Shown one piece after another: positions 47,259-56,091 of a stretch of 64,000 bases of DNA. The stretch is from Stereocaulon alpinum. Lineage: Eukaryota; Ascomycota; Lecanoromycetes; Lecanorales; Stereocaulaceae. The stretch lies in assembly GCA_018257865.1 (NCBI GenBank), contig JAEUBA010000079.1:1-64000 (forward strand), given 5' to 3'. Positions within the stretch are counted from its first letter, which is position 1. The number at the start of each line of letters is the position of its first letter. The notes under the pieces were generated by a model that made no database searches, was not told where the DNA came from, and saw nothing but the letters and a program-made list of their open reading frames with translations. The position numbers and the translations under genes are program-made.

Positions 47259-49652
47259 TCAAAGAGCACCTGACCTTAAGCTCGCAAAATTGCTCTGCAT
47301 AGCAGGCCTAATATCCTTGGCCTGCGGCATCTTCGCCTTTGGCGGCATTAGAAATACATACTTTAATATAATCTTCGTTGGATCAGTAATGACATGAATC
47401 CCATCTTTGCTGGGCTTCTCTCCTGCGAGCTCGCACCCCAGCAGGACCCTGTGATTCACATACGCACTATGCTTCCAGCCAGAACAATTCGCCGCCCACG
47501 GAGCTTGTGCCGTATATCCCCACGCCGTCTTGGGCTCGTGGGCAAGGTAAACACCATTGCCCCGGGCAGCGCCGTGGCTCTGAAGCCCGGTGCCGCTACA
47601 AATACGCAAACCTTGACAGAGGATGGCGTGTAAACGATCGAAAGAGGTGCCATGGAAGAGAATACGAGACACAGACTGTGACGCCTTAATGTGCGCCGCG
47701 AACGCTATCTCGAGCCCCGGCGCTGCATTCGCCAGGAAGAACTGATGTTGGCCGAAGCTTGGGATTCGCAGGTTATCGACGGCGGTGGTGAGAAACCCGC
47801 GATAGCTGGCACAGGCCCAGATGAGCCCGTTAGCTAGCTGGTCAGGCATGAACGAGTGCCCATTCAGGGAGCTGCTCAACTGAAAGTCGCGACCGTAGAC
47901 GTTAAGGCAAGACTTGAGATGCTTTCCAAATTCCCCCACGGATGGGAGCTGAGCGAGCAATTCCAAAACTGTAATGGCATTGTTCATAGGGCAATCTGTG
48001 AGAAGCTCAGCTATGCCACTCGCTGCCGCAGTATGTACCATAGTGAATAGGAGGTCTGCGACCGTCGGATCATGCCATATCTCTGCCAGGAGGATCTCAC
48101 AGCTTGCAACCCGGAAGACGGTTTTACAAGTAGGATACTGACAGAATATAGAGCGTTTGAGAACACCCTGACCCCCTCCACAGACCACGCATGTCCGCGC
48201 TAGATCAGCTAATTGGGTTACTATGAAAGCATACGTCAATTCCAGAGATTTAGAGTCACTGCGTAGGTGCCGCCATAGGATACGTGTTAGCTGGTAAGTA
48301 GCACGATTCCGTCGGCCAAGGCAATAACTTTTGCTTGGTGGGTATTGGCCCCTGGAGAGGATCCAAGGAGTATGTTTTCGGGGTTGAGACGCATCCGTAT
48401 CATTGAAAAAGTGGACACAGTACTCGCTGAGTATTTTCTTCTCATCAAATTTGAGACGTACTAGAAAACTCCGAGAGTCCCCAACTACTAGCGCACGCTC
48501 GTGTAGTTTTGTCAGATTCGTGATCGGGAATCGTAACTCAACTTCGTTGTCGCCAACTCTCACGACCAGATCTGCAAGTGCTGAAGGAAGGCAAGCAAGC
48601 ATGTCGTCGAAGGGCGACGATGCTTCAATCCTGAGTTTTGCGAGCAAGCTTGAAACTCCGTTCGGGTCAACGGCCGCGAGGGACAATGGTAGGTTCTCTA
48701 AACGCTGAATCTCGGCTACCAGCTCCTGGAATTTGTCATCGAGATGATCGGCGGCTACCTCGAAGCTTTCTTTAGCTGCGTCGCCGTTTGCATCAAGATG
48801 TAGGTCACAATATCTGGCCAGAATTCTTAGTGCGCTGCGATTCAGCTCGGTCAACTCTGAAGTCTGTAACAAGACCCCAACATGGACTTCAGCGAGTTGA
48901 GGCGAGCCGTGTCGACATGCCTCGAGCAAGCTCACACAGGTTTCGGCACCCTTCGGCGTTGTCTTGGAAACTATCGATAAGGCTTCTTCGATCTCGCCTA
49001 CATTGCACCCGGAACGTTCCAGCTTCTCTAATACGACTTCCATCACCTTTTGGCGCGGAACTCCATAAGTTTCTTTCATGAGTTTCCGTAGACGTGTAAT
49101 CTTGTCGCTGTCGGGGCTCCTCGAGCCTTTCAAGAGACACTGCGTCCTTGCGCCACGACCTATGGTCTCTTCCAGGCGCGTAAGCGTTGGCAAGACCTCG
49201 ACAAGGCTTTGGCTCCATGCGTGTAAGTCTGGGTTGAGCAGTGGGGGCGAGAACCACTCCATCTTATCGGGAAATAAAGATCTCACATCATGAAGCCACT
49301 TTAGCCATGTCCTTTCTGACAGATTCTCCAAAGCTTGATCAACCAGTTGTTCTCCCTGTTTTTCAAATTCACGGTACAACAGCGTACGCCAGCACCCCAC
49401 GATCTCAGGTCCGGCTTCAGATGCTATAAATGCAACGGCATTGATCAACGAGGTATCCAGTCTTCTCGTACAGTCTTTGAGAATAGTCAAGTTAGCGGCG
49501 ACGAATTCCATCGGCAGTGTCGGGATCTGGGCCAGGTGTTGATAACGGAGTTGTGGGTAAGGGACGGAGTGCTGTACAACTCGCAGGGCGAGGTCCTGAC
49601 AGCTATTTGTCGATCCACCTGTTTGGAACAAGCCAAGCCTTGCAGTAGGCAT
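47259..49652 (-). CDS. PARP catalytic domain protein
   Basis: A 797-codon frame with its first ATG at 49652; a later ATG at about 49508 (MEFVAANLTIL) is equally possible. The N-terminal two thirds are mostly helical with no named domain. A Cys pair module (CVVCGGGQ ... FCQYPTCKTVF) lies at about 490-515. The C-terminal PARP fold reads ILFHGTSFDRLHAILCQGL, then GAARGNGVYLAHEPKTAWGY, and ends ILKYVFLMPP. The NAD-binding His and Tyr of the H-Y-E triad are present. The Glu expected before the last Tyr (NEY in PARP1) appears as Lys, which suggests mono-ADP-ribosylation or loss of activity. The homologous frame seems to extend upstream, where it is disrupted, so this may be the surviving 3' part of a longer gene. 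Confidence 0.7.
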   Translation of the reverse strand: MPTARLGLFQTGGSTNSCQDLALRVVQHSVPYPQLRYQHLAQIPTLPMEFVAANLTILKDCTRRLDTSLINAVAFIASEAGPEIVGCWRTLLYREFEKQGEQLVDQALENLSERTWLKWLHDVRSLFPDKMEWFSPPLLNPDLHAWSQSLVEVLPTLTRLEETIGRGARTQCLLKGSRSPDSDKITRLRKLMKETYGVPRQKVMEVVLEKLERSGCNVGEIEEALSIVSKTTPKGAETCVSLLEACRHGSPQLAEVHVGVLLQTSELTELNRSALRILARYCDLHLDANGDAAKESFEVAADHLDDKFQELVAEIQRLENLPLSLAAVDPNGVSSLLAKLRIEASSPFDDMLACLPSALADLVVRVGDNEVELRFPITNLTKLHERALVVGDSRSFLVRLKFDEKKILSEYCVHFFNDTDASQPRKHTPWILSRGQYPPSKSYCLGRRNRATYQLTRILWRHLRSDSKSLELTYAFIVTQLADLARTCVVCGGGQGVLKRSIFCQYPTCKTVFRVASCEILLAEIWHDPTVADLLFTMVHTAAASGIAELLTDCPMNNAITVLELLAQLPSVGEFGKHLKSCLNVYGRDFQLSSSLNGHSFMPDQLANGLIWACASYRGFLTTAVDNLRIPSFGQHQFFLANAAPGLEIAFAAHIKASQSVSRILFHGTSFDRLHAILCQGLRICSGTGLQSHGAARGNGVYLAHEPKTAWGYTAQAPWAANCSGWKHSAYVNHRVLLGCELAGEKPSKDGIHVITDPTKIILKYVFLMPPKAKMPQAKDIRPAMQSNFASLRSGAL

Positions 49653-50221
49653 CTATCTGGGTGGTAAGGGGATTGAGAGCTAGGGTTGCAGCACCCTGTG
49701 CGCAGATACGTAGAGCTCCCAGTAAGTCCAACACCTCCAGCGAGGGCCCATTGATGATTTCGTTGATGTAGTTCATCATAGATGCATCGAGCAAAGGCAA
49801 TATCCACGGAGCATTCTGGAAACTTTTGCAAAAGATAGGAGGTCTCTTTCTGTCCCATTCCAAGGCTTAGCAGCTTCTAGTTGCGCCAAAGCTGGCTATA
49901 CCGCTGGGTGATACAGTCTGTAATGCTGTTGACGAGGTATGGTGCCATGGGCTCACGCAAACTATGGGTACGCATGTCATTTAGCGGACACAACAATTGT
50001 TCGACTTCCACCATTCGCGCGGCAATTCCTTGACGAGGTTTCGTGTAGAGGCTCAACACCACTGTGATGAGCGGTTTCGGGATGAAATAGACACCCTCCA
50101 AGTTATTCAAGCCCTCGTAGGTGATCGCCCTACCCACACAAAGATGCGCAAGCAAAGCCGTAAAGTCACAGCCACCAAAGCACGCAGCATCAATTGCGCT
50201 CGTCAAACGATCAATGATGCT
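49653..50221 (-). pseudogene. Disrupted middle part of the PARP-domain gene
   Basis: The minus strand carries coding-like stretches in shifting frames. After the TGA at 50222-50224 the frame of the upstream ORF continues from 50221 to a TAG at 49877. Coding-like sequence then appears in a second frame (LPLLDASMMNYINEIINGPS, about 49810-49750, ending at 49603), before the PARP frame takes over. Introns might explain part of this, but no GT-AG pair of normal size restores one frame. Frameshift plus nonsense decay, or sequence error, is the simplest reading. Confidence 0.5.
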
Positions 50222-51211
50222 TCATGCCTCATTCGATATGCCACCTTTGAGTTCGATGCGAATGTTCTCCCAGTTAAGTACATTGGGGGGTACGCCAGAG
50301 TCTTGAGCTATGAACCCGTCCGCCAATGTAGCGTGACCATGACATGTGAAATCCGGTCCATCTAATGCAAGGAGATCCTGAAATGGACCGCGTCGATTGA
50401 TTTCAGCCTCTTCCAGAAATTGCAACCGTTTAAGGTTAGGTTTCCATGCCCTCCAGGCTCGCCCTCCAGGCTCGCCCTCCAGGCTCGCCCTCCAGGCTCG
50501 CCAGATGGGTGAGTGGCTGTCTAGCAGCTGAATCGGTCCCAAAACACCATTCGGAGGATCCAGAGACCCCGCTGGAATTGCCGACAGCCACCCGGCAGCT
50601 CTGTGAGTTTTCACCCACCGATTTTCGATTCTCAAGGTCTCTAATAGCGCTGCAAGATCCCGGCAAACAGTCCCTGCAAGCGTGATGATGTGATTGCACA
50701 ACAGCGAATCGGCAGTCACGCCGATTGTCAGATGTGAGACAATCCTCCATAGCTGCTCCCTGAGGGTCTCCTCTGAGATTGTGCCTCCCAATTGGGCTAT
50801 TAGCTCACCAGCCCAGCTGGCCTCGGATTGGCTAGCTGCTTCTGGTCTCACACGATTAGCAGCTACAATTGCCTGTAGGTAAGACGCAAGGCCGAAGTAG
50901 TTATCAGGGCCAACGCAGAGGTTCGCGCTAAGCAGTTCCCTCACGGTTCGCGATGGAATAGCATGAGCGCAAGCTGCAATTGCAATTTCCTTTGCAGCAT
51001 GCCTATCAATTAGAGCCGACAAGCGCTCCCCAAGTTGTTCTAGTGTGAGCTTGCTGTTCTTTTTCACAAATATGTCTGTGTGTTTCCGCAACCCAGACCA
51101 TGGAAAGTCCACGTCCGTAGGTCGTGTTGTGTCTGCGGTGGCAGCAACGTTTCGATGCCAGTCTTCGTCGTACTGGCTGGCAAGACATTTCGTCAACAGA
51201 CCAAAAGGCAT
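50222..51211 (-). CDS. Hypothetical upstream part of the PARP-domain gene
   Basis: A 329-codon frame from an ATG (MPFGLLTKCLASQYDEDWHR) to a TGA. It is mostly helical, with no recognised domain; the PARP gene lies on the same strand 0.6 kb downstream. The next codons after the TGA continue as plausible protein (SIIDRLTSAIDAACFGG), so a CGA-to-TGA change may have cut a longer gene. It contains a 13-bp tandem repeat encoding WRASLEGEPGGRAWRAW. It may be a separate gene or the N-terminus of a long PARP protein. Confidence 0.45.
   Translation of the reverse strand: MPFGLLTKCLASQYDEDWHRNVAATADTTRPTDVDFPWSGLRKHTDIFVKKNSKLTLEQLGERLSALIDRHAAKEIAIAACAHAIPSRTVRELLSANLCVGPDNYFGLASYLQAIVAANRVRPEAASQSEASWAGELIAQLGGTISEETLREQLWRIVSHLTIGVTADSLLCNHIITLAGTVCRDLAALLETLRIENRWVKTHRAAGWLSAIPAGSLDPPNGVLGPIQLLDSHSPIWRAWRASLEGEPGGRAWRAWKPNLKRLQFLEEAEINRRGPFQDLLALDGPDFTCHGHATLADGFIAQDSGVPPNVLNWENIRIELKGGISNEA
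50448..50499. repeat. 13-bp minisatellite, four perfect copies, inside a coding frame
   Basis: The unit gccctccaggctc is repeated four times head to tail, followed by a partial copy. Since 13 is not a multiple of three, each change of one copy would shift the reading frame of the surrounding ORF. Confidence 0.95.
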
Positions 51212-51922
51212 AGATTTTCGAGAGTGGAGCTTCAGACTATTGGAGTGATTGGAAGCGCATGCAAGCAGAGGCGTAGGGGAACACCATCAGTCACAATATT
51301 GCCAGGATCATATCGGATATTCCGGGAGGCAATTGATTGAGGCAACTCCAGATTTGTAGTCGTAGATATCCGACTCGTCGCGCTATTGCCCTGATGGAAT
51401 TTTATGAAGAGTGAAAACTTGTCTCGTAAAAGGTACTTCGGCCCCCAGTCGATGTGGTGGGGTAAAGCAGGCAATCAGCAAGACTTGACAATTAAGCTAA
51501 ACGATAGGCAATTTTAGCTTAGTCCAAGGTCCAGGCTTTTGAAGAAGCAAAGCGTTATCGGAAGGTTCTGATGCTATTGGGCGATAAGGCTGGCGGCTGG
51601 AAGACCTCGACAAGGCTGTGAAACCCAAAGCAGAGGAGATGCCTTGAGGAAGATACGGTCCGGCTAATACTGTAATGCCACGAGCGTTGGCTTGCAGCAA
51701 ATCGACTGGGTCTGATCATCAGGTTGACACCCTTGTCAAGATACGGTTAGAACAAAAATATCAGTGGGAAGATTTGGCGAGTTACCCCCCCCCCCCCATT
51801 TCTCCCAAGACCTTTGATGTTGAGCTGCGTGCAACTCCATCGCAAGGCATCTCCAAATTTATGTTGTGGTGATGGCTATAGTATGGGAGCAGAGTCCATC
51901 TAAGGGCGATGCTACATCCTCG
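51212..51922. other. Intergenic spacer between the PARP-region gene and the divergent hypothetical gene
   Basis: About 710 bases without a supported gene. It contains a run of 13 C at about 51786-51798. Confidence 0.5.
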
Positions 51923-52087
51923 ATGGCTCCCGGGTGGGCCTATCACTTCTCTTCGGCCACCAGTACCCAGGACTCTGAGGCACCCCTTCGCGATTGTACC
52001 CTCCGCCCCAGTCTTTGACTACAAGGAAGGCCATGCCTCACTCACAAGCGAGGAGAGTTATGAGGACACCACAAATTCCTCGGCTCC
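51923..52087 (+). pseudogene. Frame-broken 5' part of the downstream hypothetical gene
   Basis: An ATG at 51923 opens MAPGWAYHFSSATSTQDSEA in the same frame as the main ORF, but TGA codons at 52016 and 52061 interrupt it. Between them a different frame looks coding (VFDYKEGHASLTSEESYED), after which the main frame resumes (TGSSAPRGWLSHKTK). This pattern fits two compensating indels or an undetected intron. Confidence 0.4.
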
Positions 52088-53686
52088 ATGGGTCAAGAGC
52101 ACACCGGCAGCAGTGCTCCACGTGGCTGGCTGTCCCACAAGACCAAATTGTCACATACCCTGCCCTCTTGCTCTAACGGTGAGAGCATCGACAAGAGCGA
52201 TGATGACATCTTCTTGTCTATCAATACAAAACGAGGTAACTACCCGACGCCTGACATGGAGCTCATCGGCGAGCTGCTCGGGCACACCGAGGGAAGCCCG
52301 CCGGCCCTAGGGGCTCGCGAGTTGTTGGTACAACAGTATGCCAGATGGGGGTGGTTCGAGGCTGCTTCAGAACAGGTGCACGAACTTTTGAAGCTTGATC
52401 CCATGAACGTCGCCGCAAAAACATGTCTAGATCACCTTGCGGGGACTGCCACCAGCGTAGGGAAGGGGAAGGGGAAGGCGAATGAAACAGTGATCAAGAG
52501 TTGGAACAGCCAAACTGAGGCGGTCCGGAGGGTAAAGAGTGGGATAGGGAAGGGTGGAAGCCGGCAGACACAAGCGGGGAACACTGCGGTATGGCAACCC
52601 ACTCTAACCCCAATCACGTCTCCAGGCTCTGCCCTCCGGAAGCTTGAAGAAGGCTACAAGGCCATGCTGGAAAGTGCTAAGCTTCTCCATCACGAGGCGA
52701 AGATGCTGCATGACCTGAAAGGGATGCGCGCGCTGGACCGGGAGGGACACATCTTCGATTTAGCTGCCCTGGCACAAGGCAATGTGAATAGTATCATAAG
52801 ACCAAAGCAATTCGGAAGTGTCAAAGCCGTTGCGGAAGCAATGAGGACGAAGAATACAAGCCGCAGTGAAGCGCGCATGAATGTAGCTTTTGTAGATCTC
52901 GAGGAGATGATGAAGTGGCTAAGGAGGTCGGACGAAGGCAAAGCAGCGAAACTGGACCGTCACGACGCTCTCCGCGATGCACTGGTCAAGCGCGTGAGAG
53001 CTTTGAAAGCTATGCTACCGAACGATTTGCAGGTGCTTGCTGAAAAGGCGTTGATGCATGCCGAACACGAGCTTCTTCGGCGTACCTATATCAACACGGA
53101 GACTATGTATGAGGACGACGTGTCTGATATTCTCGGAGAAAATTTCTTCGTCAGTGAGGACGGCTATGCGTGGGACATGGAAGAGCTAGCCCAAGCGATT
53201 ACCAGTTGCGGCGGTGTCATAAGAAACCCGCTTAGCAAGTTAATGTTCACGCCGGCGGATGTAGGCCACATTATGCAGCATCCTCAAGGCAAGGTGCTAG
53301 CGGCTCTGCAGGTGGCTCAGAGCAAGCTCAAGAAAGGTCTGCGGCCGAAAACCATTGACGAGCTTAGAAACCTGGCACAAGTGCTACTGAAAGACCAGAC
53401 CCAAGACCAGGGCCCTAGTCGTCACGCTGTGGACGAATTTGCAGCATATCTCGCGACCTTGCCTGAAGCTGAGCAGGAGGCTATCGATGGCTTGAGGGTG
53501 CCGGCAAAGGATAGCCATTCCGGGATGGAATTTGATATGACAATTGGTGAGGCCGTGAAAGATGCACAGGCCAATAGGGTCTGTAGCCATAAGACCGGCG
53601 ACTTCTTAAGGCCAAGCTGTAAAGCATCTGAGGAAGTAGTTGGGTTCTGCAAACCCTTGACAAATGAGCAGCCCTATTTAGTCTGA
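52088..53686 (+). CDS. Conserved-looking fungal hypothetical protein
   Basis: A 532-codon frame from an ATG. The N-terminal part is Ser-rich and disordered; a helical TPR-like segment follows (ARELLVQQYARWGWFEAASE ... LLKLDPMNVAAKTCL, about 75-115). A basic linker (GKGKGKAN) precedes a long helical region. Near the C-terminus is a compact segment, GGVIRNPLSKLMFTPADVGH to AALQVAQSKLKKGLRPKTID, followed by HAVDEFAAYLATLPEAEQEA and VPAKDSHSGMEFDMTIGEAV, ending ANRVCSHKTGDFLRPS. I believe similar proteins of unknown function exist in Dothideomycetes, but no named domain can be given. The true start is uncertain because upstream coding-like sequence is frame-broken. It is divergent from the PARP-region gene. 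Confidence 0.65.
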   Translation: MGQEHTGSSAPRGWLSHKTKLSHTLPSCSNGESIDKSDDDIFLSINTKRGNYPTPDMELIGELLGHTEGSPPALGARELLVQQYARWGWFEAASEQVHELLKLDPMNVAAKTCLDHLAGTATSVGKGKGKANETVIKSWNSQTEAVRRVKSGIGKGGSRQTQAGNTAVWQPTLTPITSPGSALRKLEEGYKAMLESAKLLHHEAKMLHDLKGMRALDREGHIFDLAALAQGNVNSIIRPKQFGSVKAVAEAMRTKNTSRSEARMNVAFVDLEEMMKWLRRSDEGKAAKLDRHDALRDALVKRVRALKAMLPNDLQVLAEKALMHAEHELLRRTYINTETMYEDDVSDILGENFFVSEDGYAWDMEELAQAITSCGGVIRNPLSKLMFTPADVGHIMQHPQGKVLAALQVAQSKLKKGLRPKTIDELRNLAQVLLKDQTQDQGPSRHAVDEFAAYLATLPEAEQEAIDGLRVPAKDSHSGMEFDMTIGEAVKDAQANRVCSHKTGDFLRPSCKASEEVVGFCKPLTNEQPYLV

Positions 53687-53936
53687 TGATTCAACGGATA
53701 TTAACTCCTGCACTCCCAATTGCCTGCACGTCTTGACACATGAGCTCCTGACTTGCAAGCCAGCTCATGAAAGGTGTGATGCACTGTCACAATGTGACAG
53801 CAGGTTAGTGTGACGTCAAACTGGGCGTAGCCGCCTTCAGCCAATCGTCCCTAGCGTTTTCTCTGCGCCCGATGGCTCCTTCATCAGCAGCGAAGCGAGA
53901 CTAAAGCATGGCTCTACAGAGGTCTCTCACACTCTT

Positions 53937-54689
53937 CTATAACAACTTCAGATGCCCAGTGACCTTGTCTATTACGCTCTTTGGCCCAGGGCCCACACCT
54001 AGCACCGTCGCGCTTCCGCTTGCTATCTGTGTCCTCCCTGCATCATAGATGACCTGCGCACATAATCCTAGGCTTATGGCTTGTGCTTGCAGCATCTGCA
54101 TTTCTTCTTCGGATGGAACCTGCAGCGCGATTTTTGCTTGGCCGAGGTGTTCCCAGCGTTTGAGAAGAGGTGAGGAAGGGGCGTGAGACAGGAAGTACTT
54201 GTAGCATGCTAGAGTTGCATGAGAGCATTGAGCTGCTATTTTGCCTAGTTATTATTTGTTAGCTTTGTATTTGGACACCCTTGCCTTTAAGCAGCCTGGA
54301 GCTAGGGATTTACCTTTGCCCATACCCAAATCCGTTCTCACAACGAGGACGAGTTTGCATTCCTCCTTGCTTCCCTCAAAGGCCTTCAATTCACCCTGCT
54401 CTTCCTCTTCCTCTTCCTCTTCCTCATCCTCGGAATCTTTGACTCCTCTCGCGCCCGGTCCCCGTAAATGCGTCATGAGTTCTTCATCAGAACTATCAGG
54501 GTGTATAGTGACATCGTAGCTATTCGGCCAGCTTTTACCACTGGTCGATTTGGACTTGGACCTGCTCGAGGAGAAAAGTCCGAGAGAGGAACCTTGCCCG
54601 ACGAAATAGCCTATTGAAATGGCGAGGATGGCGGTTGCAATGACATATGATACCGTTGAAGGGGGCGGGCGGTCTGGGACGGATGTCAT
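53937..54689 (-). CDS. PTH2: Peptidyl-tRNA hydrolase 2 (PTH2/Bit1)
   Basis: Exons 54689-54314 and 54244-53937, joined in phase 1, give 227 aa. An N-terminal hydrophobic segment (SYVIATAILAISIGYFVGQG) would anchor the protein in a membrane, as in mitochondrial-outer-membrane Bit1. An acidic linker with nine Glu follows. The catalytic domain starts CKLVLVVRTDLGMGKGKIAA, continues QCSHATLACYKYFL, then QAKIALQVPSEEEM and AQVIYDAGRTQIASGSATVL, and ends VTGHLKLL; these are the PTH2 family blocks. Reaction: cleaves the ester between peptide and tRNA to recycle tRNA from stalled translation. The ATG at 54689 was chosen because it precedes the anchor; the frame is open further upstream. Confidence 0.93.
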
Positions 54690-55022
54690 TTGGGCGAGAC
54701 TGTGTAAGCTGGTAGAATGAACTATGTTGAGAGCAGGGAGCTTGGGATGTGGATTCTTTTGATAGGGCTGGCGGATCCATTCCGCTTTGGAGGACTTTTG
54801 CCAGCGTCTCCAGCTTGACAAAGTTGCATAAGTACACACAATGGCTTGAGGTGATGTCGGAGTGTTGACTATTCGCATTTGTGCGTTGCCGACGATTATT
54901 GAGTACTTCTGGGCCTTGAGTCCTAGGCACTCTCTGTACAAACACGAAGCTCCTCAGCAGAGCTTCAACGAGGTCCTTTTTTCGACTAGCGATCCTTGAA
55001 GCTGTACCTACTCATTACTGCA
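54690..55022. promoter_or_regulatory. Divergent promoter spacer, PTH2 / bL28m
   Basis: A 333-bp spacer between the ATGs of two divergent genes for translation-related proteins. Confidence 0.5.
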
Positions 55023-55991
55023 ATGGCACCTCCTAGAGCTCCTAGTCTGACCATCCTTCGCGCCCCCTCCACCGACACGCTTACCACCAAACCCGCCGCT
55101 CAACTCTACCGCCACCGCATGCCACCCTACCCCTATGGCCCAGCCCTCCACTTCACCCAATCTGACACCGGCCTTTACGGCGGCAGCAGAATCCAATTCG
55201 GCAACAAAATCTCCGCGAAATACGATAGAAAAAGTCGCCGCTCTTGGCATCCAAATATCCATAAGAAACGCCTTTGGAGCGATGCACTGGGGAAATTTGT
55301 ACAGGTTAAGGTGCAGGCGAGGGTGTTGAGGACAATTGATAAGCTTGGGGGCTTGGATGAGTATCTGTTGGGGGATAAGCCGGCCAGGATAAAGGAATTG
55401 GGACTTGAGGGGTGGAGGTTGAGGTGGATGGTCATGAATTCGAGGAAGGTGAGGGACAGATTCAGGGAGGAAAGGCTTAGGTTGGGGCTGCCGGCGGAAG
55501 GGTGGGTGGAGGAGAAGGAGGAGCCTGAGGTGGTGCCTATGGGCGATGCCGGTGTAGTTGAGGAGGTAAAAAGATCTAGTGGGAATACTGTGGAGGCAAA
55601 CGAGTGGCTTGGGGGAGCTGAGGAGGTGGTGACTATGAGTGATGCTGGTGCAATCGAGGAGGCGAAAAGAGTTAGTAGGAACATTGTGAAGGAGATCGAG
55701 GAGGAGGTCGAAGAGGAGATCAAGGCCGATGCCAGAGGCGACGTGAAGAACGTGCAGGTGGAGGACACTGCACGAAGAGGCGCGGAACACAAGGCGCCAA
55801 GTATACCTAGTAAGGAGGAATTGGAGCAAATGGGGATCAAGATGGCACCCACGCCGAAGCTGTCGAGTGGGCCTACCAGAGAGAAAATTGAGGAGCTAGG
55901 TGTTCGGATGATGTTCACAGATGGTGACACACTAAAGACTTCATTTAAGGAGGCTTGGAGCAAACTAACGGGGAGATTGTCGAGAAGGTAA
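55023..55991 (+). CDS. MRPL24: Mitochondrial large ribosomal subunit protein bL28m
   Basis: A 322-aa single-exon frame from the ATG at 55023. The L28 core is at about 40-115: GLYGGSRIQFGNKISAKYDR, KSRRSWHPNIHKKRLWS and VQVKVQARVLRTIDKLGGLD. A conserved mitochondrial extension follows (EYLLGDKPARIKELGLEGWR). The C-terminal 155 residues are acidic and carry an internal duplication: PEVVPMGDAGVVEEVKR (about 168-184) and EEVVTMSDAGAIEEAKR (about 200-216). A second pair of look-alike segments ends the protein (KEELEQMGIKM and REKIEELGVRM). Role: a structural protein of the mitoribosome large subunit. Confidence 0.9.
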   Translation: MAPPRAPSLTILRAPSTDTLTTKPAAQLYRHRMPPYPYGPALHFTQSDTGLYGGSRIQFGNKISAKYDRKSRRSWHPNIHKKRLWSDALGKFVQVKVQARVLRTIDKLGGLDEYLLGDKPARIKELGLEGWRLRWMVMNSRKVRDRFREERLRLGLPAEGWVEEKEEPEVVPMGDAGVVEEVKRSSGNTVEANEWLGGAEEVVTMSDAGAIEEAKRVSRNIVKEIEEEVEEEIKADARGDVKNVQVEDTARRGAEHKAPSIPSKEELEQMGIKMAPTPKLSSGPTREKIEELGVRMMFTDGDTLKTSFKEAWSKLTGRLSRR

Positions 55992-56091
55992 TCCTATGTA
56001 TAGATACTGTACATTGTCCATATAAGTCTGCATTATAGATGATGCTAGCACGCCTGTGAGTTCTGCAGAATCTAGTAACAGCTCAAGGTCC

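Noticed and set aside
51786..51798. Run of 13 C
   Set aside because: An intergenic homopolymer, possibly a sequencing artefact; no function can be supported.
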